From NCBI GenBank assembly GCA_011522905.1, contig WTIB01000229.1, positions 8,567 through 30,894 of the forward strand: a stretch of DNA of 22,328 nucleotides. The letters are read 5' to 3'. The notes below the pieces were generated by a model. The model was not told the origin of the DNA. It worked only from the letters and a program-made list of their open reading frames with translations, and did not search any database. The stretch is from Crocinitomicaceae bacterium. GTDB lineage: Bacteria; Bacteroidota; Bacteroidia; Flavobacteriales_D; Crocinitomicaceae. Below are positions 16,732 to 22,328 of this stretch, piece after piece; the stretch's first letter is position 1, and the number at the start of each line of letters is the position of its first letter. A program made the position numbers and the translations under genes.

Positions 16732-17187
16732 ATGAAGAAGGAAAAAGACATATTAGATCATATCCAACCGGAAAAAATAACGACTCCGAGCGAAGCATAC
16801 TTTAAAACGCTTGCGAAAAAAGTAAGTCTTGAGGAGCGTCATTCTACTTTTGAAAATCGACGATTTATCAAAATTACTGGTTTTGCGCTAGCGGCTGCAG
16901 CTGTTCTATTTATGGCGTTTGTTCTATTTAATGACTTTTCAAAACCAACAAAGGAATTGAAGGTTGAAAAGGATCTTTTCTATGATGTGAATGACGAAGA
17001 AATATATGCCTATGTGAATGAACATATTGATGATTTCACCATAGACGAATTGTCGATTCCATTAAGTGATGAAGCCATCGAGGAAGATTTTTATTTAACG
17101 GATATCAGTCAGGATGAAATTATAAGTTATATAGAAGCTGAAAATATTGACCTAGATGAACTTGAAGACGAATTATTAATTTTTTAA
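16732..17187 (+). CDS. Single-pass membrane protein with acidic tail, putative anti-sigma factor
   Basis: I do not recognise a named family. The 151-residue protein has a charged N-terminal region (1-45), a positive-inside flank (ENRRFIK), one transmembrane helix at about 48-66 (ITGFALAAAAVLFMAFVLF) and a strongly acidic C-terminal region of about 80 residues, predicted to be periplasmic. That region holds two similar segments: DEEIYAYVNEHIDDFTIDEL (88-107) and DEIISYIEAENIDLDEL (128-144). Position directly after the sigma gene and one-TM topology suggest it is an anti-sigma factor that holds the sigma factor through its cytoplasmic N-terminus. No ZAS zinc motif (HxxxCxxC) is present, so this role is inference from context. 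Confidence 0.7.
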   Translation: MKKEKDILDHIQPEKITTPSEAYFKTLAKKVSLEERHSTFENRRFIKITGFALAAAAVLFMAFVLFNDFSKPTKELKVEKDLFYDVNDEEIYAYVNEHIDDFTIDELSIPLSDEAIEEDFYLTDISQDEIISYIEAENIDLDELEDELLIF

Positions 17188-17198
17188 AATCAATTATT

Positions 17199-17702
17199 AT
17201 GAAACATGTATTAGTATGTATTATTTTACTGGGTAGCCTAACAGCGTTTGCTCAACAGCCTAGTAAAAATCCAAAAATCCAAAAAGAAAAAATTGAGCAA
17301 AGAAAAATTGCATTTCTAACGCAAAAATTGGAACTGACAACTGATGAAGCTCAGGAATTTTGGCCAATTTACAATGAGATGCACAAGAAGATCAAAGAAA
17401 ACCGGTCTTCAATGAAGAAGCTATTTGCTCCTGTTAAGGAAGGAAAAGGCAATATGGATGAAGCGGCTTACAAGAAGATCATGGAGAGCTCTCATGAAAA
17501 TGCAAAAGAATCTCTTGACATTAAAATGGAGTATGGAGAAAAAATGGCCAATGTGATTGGATACAAACGTGTTATTGATCTCGGAATGGCCGAAAAAGAG
17601 TTCAAGAAACGACTAGTGGAACGCATGAAAGGATCTCAGTCAGGCAAAAAGGGGGAAATGGGTAAACCAAACCAAAGGCATCTTATCGAAAAAGATAAAT
17701 AA
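17199..17702 (+). CDS. Spy/CpxP-like periplasmic protein (sensor of ECF-type sigma factor)
   Basis: The 167-residue product has a signal peptide (MKHVLVCIILLGSLTAFAQ, residues 1-19) and a helical body beginning QRKIAFLTQKLELTTDEAQEFWPIYNEMHKKI. This LT-x-x-(E/Q)A(Q/E)-x-FWPIY pattern is the LTxxQ-type motif of Spy/CpxP-like proteins as found in the flavobacterial proteins annotated as sensor of ECF-type sigma factor. The tail is basic and rich in Lys and Gly. It is likely a periplasmic chaperone or stress sensor that signals through the adjacent membrane protein to the sigma factor; this is inferred from gene order. It is the last gene before a strong terminator. Confidence 0.8.
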   Translation: MKHVLVCIILLGSLTAFAQQPSKNPKIQKEKIEQRKIAFLTQKLELTTDEAQEFWPIYNEMHKKIKENRSSMKKLFAPVKEGKGNMDEAAYKKIMESSHENAKESLDIKMEYGEKMANVIGYKRVIDLGMAEKEFKKRLVERMKGSQSGKKGEMGKPNQRHLIEKDK

Positions 17703-17707
17703 AAAAC

Positions 17708-17731
17708 AAAAGCCGGATTAATCCGGCTTTT
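17708..17731. terminator. Bidirectional Rho-independent terminator (perfect palindrome)
   Basis: AAAAGCCGGATT is followed directly by its exact reverse complement AATCCGGCTTTT, giving a 24-base perfect palindrome flanked by A-rich and T-rich sequence. It sits between the convergent stops of the Spy-like gene (17702) and asnS (17740), so it can serve both strands. Confidence 0.9.
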
Positions 17732-17739
17732 TTCTTTTC

Positions 17740-19185
17740 TTAAAATTCAGCATTGTCTGGCGTTCTTGGAAAAGGAATCACATCTCTAATATTGGACATC
17801 CCTGTCAAGAACATTACCAATCGTTCAAATCCCATCCCAAAACCAGCATGAGGAACTGTCCCTAAACTCCTTGTTTCTAAATACCACCAAAGCTCTTCTT
17901 TTTCAATATTGAATTCCTCACATTTTGATTCAAGTACTTCAAGTCTTTCCTCCCTTTGAGAGCCACCAACAATTTCACCTACACCTGGAAACAAAACATC
18001 CATGGCAGCTACAGTTTTCTTGTCATCATTCACGCGCATGTAAAATGCTTTGATTTTTGCAGGGTAGTCACTAAGAATAACTGGACAGTTAAACTCTTTC
18101 TCAACGAGATAGCGCTCATGCTCACTTTGTAAATCAATCCCCCATTCTACAGGGAATTGAAACTTCTTTTTTTTGTAATGCTTTGAATTTAATAAGACAT
18201 TAATCGCATCAGTGTAGCTCAATCTTTTGAATGGATTGTCAACCACAAACTTTATACTCTCAATTAAACCCAATTTATTTCTTTCATTTTGAGGTTTTTG
18301 AGCCTGCTCTTTAGCTAAACGCTCATCTAAAAATTTCAATTCTTCTTGACAATTTTCTAAAATATAGTTGCAACAATATTTCAAAAAATCTTCTGTTAAA
18401 TCCATATTGTCATTCAAGTCATTGAATGCCACTTCCGGTTCAATCATCCAAAATTCTGCCAGGTGTCTAGAAGTATTGGAGTTCTCAGCGCGAAACGTAG
18501 GGCCAAAAGTATAGACCTTACCTAAACCTAGGGCAGCCAGCTCTGCCTCTAACTGACCAGAAACAGTTAGATTCACTTGTTTACCAAAAAAATCCTTACT
18601 GAAATCCACTTTACCTTCATCATCTAAAGGTGGGGATTTAGGGTCCAATGTACTTACTCTAAACATTTCCCCCGCCCCTTCCGCATCTGAGCCTGTCAAA
18701 ATTGGTGTGTGGATATAGTTGAATCCTCGATTATTAAAGAATTGATGAATCGCAAAAGATGCTGCATGACGGATTCTAAAAACCGCTCCAAAGGTATTCG
18801 TTCTGAACCTTAAGTGCGCTTGCTCTCGTAAAAAATCAAAGCTGTGTTTTTTTGGTTGTAATACTGTTTTTTGAACTTCATCCGGGTGAGCATCACCAAT
18901 AATGGCTATCGTAGAAGCCTGAATTTCATATGCCTGTCCGGCACCTTGAGATGAAACCAGCTCTCCTTCAACAGAAATTGAAGATCCGGTAGTTATTCTT
19001 TTTAGTATAGCTTCAGCAATATTTTCAAAGTCAATTACGGCTTGAATATTTCCCATGCAAGACCCATCATTAAGCTGTATAAACCGATTACTTCTAAAAG
19101 CACGAACCCAACCTTTTACCAAAACAGTTTTCCCCAAATAATCACTTCCATTGGTAAGAAGCTCAGCGATTTCAATTCTTTTCAT
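17740..19185 (-). CDS. asnS: Asparaginyl-tRNA synthetase
   Basis: Charges tRNA-Asn with asparagine in the cytoplasm. The 481-residue protein has an N-terminal OB-fold anticodon-binding domain (GKTVLVKGWVRAFRSNRFIQLNDGS, about residues 18-42) and a class IIb catalytic core. Motif 2 is TFRAENSNTSRHLAEFWMIEPE and motif 3 is GFGMGFERLVMFLTG with RDVIPFPRTP at the C-terminus. MIEPE and the final FPRTP favour AsnRS over AspRS. Length is typical for bacterial AsnS (about 465-480). The ATG is preceded by an exact TAnnTTTG box four bases upstream. The gene is monocistronic, divergent from the GH25 gene and convergent with the sigma operon. With a full AsnRS, direct charging of tRNA-Asn is available to the cell. 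Confidence 0.95.
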   Translation of the reverse strand: MKRIEIAELLTNGSDYLGKTVLVKGWVRAFRSNRFIQLNDGSCMGNIQAVIDFENIAEAILKRITTGSSISVEGELVSSQGAGQAYEIQASTIAIIGDAHPDEVQKTVLQPKKHSFDFLREQAHLRFRTNTFGAVFRIRHAASFAIHQFFNNRGFNYIHTPILTGSDAEGAGEMFRVSTLDPKSPPLDDEGKVDFSKDFFGKQVNLTVSGQLEAELAALGLGKVYTFGPTFRAENSNTSRHLAEFWMIEPEVAFNDLNDNMDLTEDFLKYCCNYILENCQEELKFLDERLAKEQAQKPQNERNKLGLIESIKFVVDNPFKRLSYTDAINVLLNSKHYKKKKFQFPVEWGIDLQSEHERYLVEKEFNCPVILSDYPAKIKAFYMRVNDDKKTVAAMDVLFPGVGEIVGGSQREERLEVLESKCEEFNIEKEELWWYLETRSLGTVPHAGFGMGFERLVMFLTGMSNIRDVIPFPRTPDNAEF

Positions 19186-19189
19186 AGAG

Positions 19190-19218
19190 CAAAATTAATG
19201 TATTTTTACGTGTACAAC
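19190..19218 (-). promoter_or_regulatory. Bacteroidota-type promoter (GTTG-N17-TAATTTTG) for asnS
   Basis: The minus strand carries TAATTTTG (19190-19197), exact to TAnnTTTG, with GTTG 17 bases upstream as a one-mismatch -33 element. The box ends four bases before the asnS ATG, predicting a leaderless or nearly leaderless mRNA. Confidence 0.55.
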
Positions 19219-19240
19219 TGCATTCGCTAATGGTATATTT

Positions 19241-20227
19241 ATGACATACGCAAACAAAATCTATTCTGTAGTGAGAACGAAATTGATATTACTAATTTTT
19301 CTATTCGCATACGCTATTTTTTTTGGACAAAATGTTCATGGAATTGACGTTTCTCATTGGCAAGGGAATATCAATTGGAGTGACGTGGCCAGTGATGGCC
19401 AAGTATATGCTTGGGCAAAAGCTTCAGAAGGAATGACTTATCAAGACCCCCAGTTTACGGCTAATATGTCAAACGGAATTGATGCTGGTGTAATTATGGG
19501 AGCATATCATTTTGCCCGGCCGGATAATAACCTGGCCATACAAGATGCTGAAAACTTTTTAAATACTGCCGGGGCATATATTGGAGCTGGATTCCTCCCT
19601 CCTGTACTTGACCTAGAAAACCCTTATTCTGGAGGACAAAGTATTGATTTGTTGAGCTTATTTTCCTCAAGTGATCTCAGTTCTTGGGTTATGGAATGGT
19701 CAAACACAGTAGAATTACAGACCGGAATTGCGCCGATTATTTATGTAAATGGAAATTATGCCAACTATTTAAACACGAGCGTAAACATGTATGGTTTATG
19801 GTTTGCACAACCCGATGAAACACTAAGCCCTCCTGTAAATATTGGCGTTTGGGATAATTGGTTGTTTAAACAATATTCATGGTGGGGAGAGGTATCGGGA
19901 ATCGTTGGTGATGTGGATTTAAATATTTTTAATGGAGGCATGACGGAATTTAATGAGCTCATCGGTGTTAATACTACTGATATTTCATCTGACCCAAATG
20001 AAATAAGAGTAAAAATCTTTCCAAATCCCGTGCAAAATGAAGTACAATTACACGGTTTACCCCAAGATGTAAATCAAGTTTTCATTTCAGATTTAAAAGG
20101 TAAGATTCAAATATTTCAAGTGGAGGGTAATAAAATTGATGTTTCAAAATTAAGTCCGGGATTCTACATGATTGCTGTTTTAAAGAATAATCAGCATTTT
20201 CAGATTTCTAGATTCCAAAAAATGTAA
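19241..20227 (+). CDS. Secreted GH25 lysozyme (muramidase) with T9SS C-terminal sorting domain
   Basis: A 328-residue exported muramidase. A signal peptide covers about residues 11-30 (RTKLILLIFLFAYAIFFGQ). The GH25 domain follows, with GIDVSHWQGNINW (Asp36), YHFARPDNN, the catalytic DxE pair Asp124/Glu126 in PVLDLENP, and the usual end FKQYSWWGEVSGIVGDVDLNIFNG. Residues from about 250 form a Type IX secretion type A sorting domain: KIFPNPVQNEVQL, VFISDLKGKIQIF, IDVSKLSPGFYMIAV and a C-terminal basic KM. It is therefore predicted to cross the outer membrane by T9SS and cleave the beta-1,4 MurNAc-GlcNAc bond outside the cell. ATG 19241 is used; GTG 19271 would give a more compact signal peptide and is a real alternative. 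The gene is divergent from asnS with 55 bases between them. Confidence 0.92.
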   Translation: MTYANKIYSVVRTKLILLIFLFAYAIFFGQNVHGIDVSHWQGNINWSDVASDGQVYAWAKASEGMTYQDPQFTANMSNGIDAGVIMGAYHFARPDNNLAIQDAENFLNTAGAYIGAGFLPPVLDLENPYSGGQSIDLLSLFSSSDLSSWVMEWSNTVELQTGIAPIIYVNGNYANYLNTSVNMYGLWFAQPDETLSPPVNIGVWDNWLFKQYSWWGEVSGIVGDVDLNIFNGGMTEFNELIGVNTTDISSDPNEIRVKIFPNPVQNEVQLHGLPQDVNQVFISDLKGKIQIFQVEGNKIDVSKLSPGFYMIAVLKNNQHFQISRFQKM

Positions 20228-20304
20228 TCATTCGAGTTTAAGTTTCCATTTCCAAAACATGTAATTATTGGGTCTTTAATTGCATATTTGTAAAAAATAA
20301 ACCT

Positions 20305-20748
20305 ATGAATGCCGCACAAATTCACCTATTATCTAACCATATTCCCTTAGCCCTTCCCTTTATCGGAATTTTGATTCTTTTGATTTCAATTTTTATAAAG
20401 TCCGATATTGCCAAAAGAATCGGTTATTTGATTTTAGTTTTAGGAGGTTTGTTTACCATCCCCACTTTTCTTTCTGGAGAAGGTGCAGAGGAAATTGTTG
20501 AACAAATAGGCCGAAGCCATGATCTTATTCATGAGCATGAGGAGTCAGCCGAAACCTTCGCGTACCTGAATTATTTGTTGGCCTTATTAGCCGCATTTGC
20601 TCTTTGGTTTAATTGGAAAAAGGCAAACTGGGAAAAATATCTTTTCATGGCGGTGCTTACCTTAAGTATTGTAGTCGCTGGATTTGCCTTGTGCACAGGG
20701 GAGAGCGGTGGAGAAATCAGTCACCCTGAGATTCATTCAAAAAAATAG
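20305..20748 (+). CDS. Small four-TM membrane protein, DUF2231-like
   Basis: The 147-residue product has four predicted membrane helices at about 14-33, 38-57, 83-102 and 109-128. Conserved-looking polar points lie between them: HLLSNHIPL at the N-terminus, FLSGEGAEEIVE after helix 2, HEHEESAETFAY before helix 3, and CTGESGGEISHPEI at the C-terminus. I recall similar small proteins in Bacteroidota and Acidobacteria, resembling DUF2231 membrane proteins; the paired histidines could bind haem or metal, which is speculation. A weak CATATTTG box lies 14 bases upstream of the ATG. It follows the GH25 gene by 77 bases and ends nine bases from the convergent pth gene. Confidence 0.75.
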   Translation: MNAAQIHLLSNHIPLALPFIGILILLISIFIKSDIAKRIGYLILVLGGLFTIPTFLSGEGAEEIVEQIGRSHDLIHEHEESAETFAYLNYLLALLAAFALWFNWKKANWEKYLFMAVLTLSIVVAGFALCTGESGGEISHPEIHSKK

Positions 20749-20757
20749 AAAGACTAT

Positions 20758-21321
20758 TTACTTTCCGTTAAGTGCAGACATGGTTAGATTGACTCCTATT
20801 GTGGCAAAGGATTTTATGAATTCAATGCATACTTCTAATCTTTCTTCTAGTTTTTCCAATTCTTCACTCGACCATTTCCCTAGAACAAAATTGGATTGTT
20901 GCCCTTTTGAATATTCACTGCCAATTCCAAAGCGAAGACGACAGTATGTTTTTGTTTGCAAGACGTATTGAATATCCTTTAACCCATTATGACCGCCATC
21001 GCTACCCTTCGATTTCAATCTGAGCTTTCCAAATGGCAAGGCCAAATCATCACTTATTACAAGTAATCGTTCTATTGGGATTTTTTCCTTTTGAAGCCAG
21101 TATTGAACTGCTTTTCCTGAGAGGTTCATATATGTAGTCGGCTTGATTAGAATAAGGGTTCTTCCTTTATACTTGATCTCTGTCTTTTCACATAATCGAT
21201 CCACTTTAAAAGGTGCATCCATTTCATCAGCCAATTTATTTAATACATCAAAACCAACATTATGACGGGTATGGTCATATTGACTTCCAGGATTTCCTAA
21301 ACCGACAACTAAATATTTCAT
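20758..21321 (-). CDS. pth: Peptidyl-tRNA hydrolase
   Basis: Pth releases tRNA from peptidyl-tRNA that drops off ribosomes, and is essential in most bacteria. The 187-residue protein shows all expected catalytic parts: VVGLGNPGSQYDHTRHNVGF with Asn10 and His20, KPTTYMNLSGKAV with Asn66, VISDDLALPFGKLRLKSKGSDGGHNGL with Asp91 and Asn112. Length is typical (185-195). ATG 21321 begins directly at the first beta-strand (MKYLVVGLGNPG). It is the third gene of a minus-strand run, nine bases after the stop of a barrel protein gene. Confidence 0.95.
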   Translation of the reverse strand: MKYLVVGLGNPGSQYDHTRHNVGFDVLNKLADEMDAPFKVDRLCEKTEIKYKGRTLILIKPTTYMNLSGKAVQYWLQKEKIPIERLLVISDDLALPFGKLRLKSKGSDGGHNGLKDIQYVLQTKTYCRLRFGIGSEYSKGQQSNFVLGKWSSEELEKLEERLEVCIEFIKSFATIGVNLTMSALNGK

Positions 21322-21330
21322 TTTAATTTT

Positions 21331-22212
21331 TTACCAATGTGGACATGCATCACATGTATTAACAGGTCGAAGATAAAAAAGCCAGCCAGCAACAACATGG
21401 TATTCGAGATATCCAAAACGATGACTAGCAATGGCATTATAATCCCCTGGTCTTGTTTTGACGTTATTTTGAAGCATATAGCCCGCACTAGCTCCAGGCT
21501 GAATGTAAAAATGTTTGAAAAATTCAAACCTGACATCAACATGACCAGAAGCTGCAAGTCCTGATAAAGAACTTGTTTTAACTGTCTTTACTCCGGCAAA
21601 GGTGAAATCGTTAAATGACAATATGGTTCCCGCGCCAAATCCGAGTATTGAGGATAGGCCAAACCATGCGCTATTTTTTTCTCTATACCATTGATCTATT
21701 CTAGAAATTTCTGCACGGATATAATTGAGTCCATTTGTGTTTTCGTAGTGAAATGTTGATTCTTCTGTATTGATGGGTTCATTTAAATAATATCCCGACC
21801 AATTAGTCGTATTATCCACTCCTGGATTGATCTGTCCAGTCAAAGTGTACGGGATGTTATGGCGAAGCACATACTTCATGTGGTCATATCCAAGCGAAAT
21901 AGCCCAATGGTGTTTATACAAATAACCTATTCTAAAATTAAACTGCGGGACCGATAAATTTTTGATGTTCAAATAGCTATCAAAGCTGAAAGCCTCGGGT
22001 CGATCTTTAGCCTCGCAACCAGCGATAGTAAAGTTGTATCCTGTTCCAATAAAATTGATATCGCTTTTAGAATAATAGCTTCTATTATAACCCCACTGTG
22101 CAAAAATGGCTCCTTTGGCATAGGATTTCTTAGGTTTGGGTCTATTGTATCTTTGCGCACAAAAGGTGAAAGGAATTAGCAGAAATAAAACGATATAAAT
22201 ATTCTTTATCAT
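21331..22212 (-). CDS. Outer-membrane beta-barrel protein of unknown function
   Basis: A 293-residue protein with a signal peptide (MIKNIYIVLFLLIPFTFCAQ) and a barrel-like body rich in aromatic and glycine-containing strands: AIFAQWGYNRSYY, FNFRIGYLYKHHWAISLGYDH, WFGLSSILGFGAGTIL, GHVDVRFEFFKHFYIQPGASAGY. It ends in LEYHVVAGWLFYLRPVNTCDACPHW, an unusual cysteine-bearing tail rather than a terminal Phe. I chose ATG 22212, whose first bases overlap the TGA of the upstream gene (ATGATAA), instead of the ATG at 22233 inside that gene. I do not recognise the family; it resembles the many orphan porin-like barrels of flavobacteria. It is coupled to pth downstream, which is likely just operon economy. 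Confidence 0.75.
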   Translation of the reverse strand: MIKNIYIVLFLLIPFTFCAQRYNRPKPKKSYAKGAIFAQWGYNRSYYSKSDINFIGTGYNFTIAGCEAKDRPEAFSFDSYLNIKNLSVPQFNFRIGYLYKHHWAISLGYDHMKYVLRHNIPYTLTGQINPGVDNTTNWSGYYLNEPINTEESTFHYENTNGLNYIRAEISRIDQWYREKNSAWFGLSSILGFGAGTILSFNDFTFAGVKTVKTSSLSGLAASGHVDVRFEFFKHFYIQPGASAGYMLQNNVKTRPGDYNAIASHRFGYLEYHVVAGWLFYLRPVNTCDACPHW

Positions 22213-22328
22213 CCCGAAATTATTTTTAACCATTCGTCTTGAGAAATAATATCTTCAAGTACATAATGTTGTTTAAAATTTTTATCATGCCATTCTACAA
22301 GACCAATGAATTTACCAAAATATACAGC
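22209..22328 (-). CDS. C-terminal end of an unidentified gene (cut by window edge)
   Basis: The last 39 codons of an open frame run from the window edge to a TGA at 22209-22211 that overlaps the start of the barrel gene (ATGA). The visible residues include FGKFIGLVEWHDKNFKQHYV and end DEWLKIISG. The stop/start overlap is the same coupling seen between real genes elsewhere in the window, which is the main reason for calling it coding. Too little is visible to assign a family. Confidence 0.55.
   Translation of the reverse strand, partial: AVYFGKFIGLVEWHDKNFKQHYVLEDIISQDEWLKIISG

Noticed and set aside
1..22328. CRISPR array, prophage, IS element or defence island
   Set aside because: No spaced direct repeats, transposase, integrase, phage structural genes or known defence families were seen; gene content is mostly housekeeping.

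Overview
The window is a dense (about 95 % coding), AT-rich stretch of a chromosome from a member of the Bacteroidota, most likely a Flavobacteriia-type organism. This rests on a Type IX secretion C-terminal sorting domain on a lysozyme, the Bacteroidota-type GIHH variant of the isoleucyl-tRNA synthetase HIGH motif, signal peptides ending in ...FSQ/...FAQ, the TAnnTTTG promoter element, and weak use of Shine-Dalgarno sequences. I see no prophage, IS element, CRISPR array, tRNA or rRNA gene.

Layout. (1) 1-5224, minus strand: a large periplasmic TPR protein, an outer-membrane beta-barrel and a VAT-1-like quinone oxidoreductase (cut by the window edge) form a tightly coupled operon. Divergent from it, on the plus strand, is the cell-division ATPase gene ftsE. 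(2) 6032-9577, minus strand: a four-gene chain galE - small outer-membrane protein - tatD - type I asparaginase, joined by ATGA overlaps or 2-nt gaps, whose last stop codon shares the palindrome CTAG with the ftsE stop. (3) 9762-14582: a plus-strand secreted DUF2141 protein, then on the minus strand a stand-alone biotin carboxyl carrier protein, ileS, and a small secreted protein whose signal peptide is broken by an apparent one-base deletion. (4) 14640-17702, plus strand: a GH1 beta-glucosidase with a Tat-like leader, followed by an ECF sigma factor, a one-TM acidic anti-sigma-like protein and a Spy/CpxP-like periplasmic protein, closed by a perfectly palindromic terminator. (5) 17740-22328: asnS (minus), divergent to a GH25 lysozyme carrying a T9SS sorting domain and a small four-TM protein (plus), then pth, a barrel protein and the tail of a further gene (minus).

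Most of the window is housekeeping: translation (ileS, asnS, pth), envelope and sugar metabolism (galE), nucleic acid and amino acid turnover (tatD, asparaginase), and cell division (ftsE). The points most worth a second look are: the TPR/barrel pair beside ftsE as a possible uncharacterised envelope module; the sigma / acidic-tail membrane protein / Spy-like stress circuit; the T9SS-exported GH25 muramidase; the frameshifted secreted protein; and an exact TAnnTTTG-N4-start-codon arrangement upstream of four genes, which predicts leaderless or near-leaderless mRNAs.
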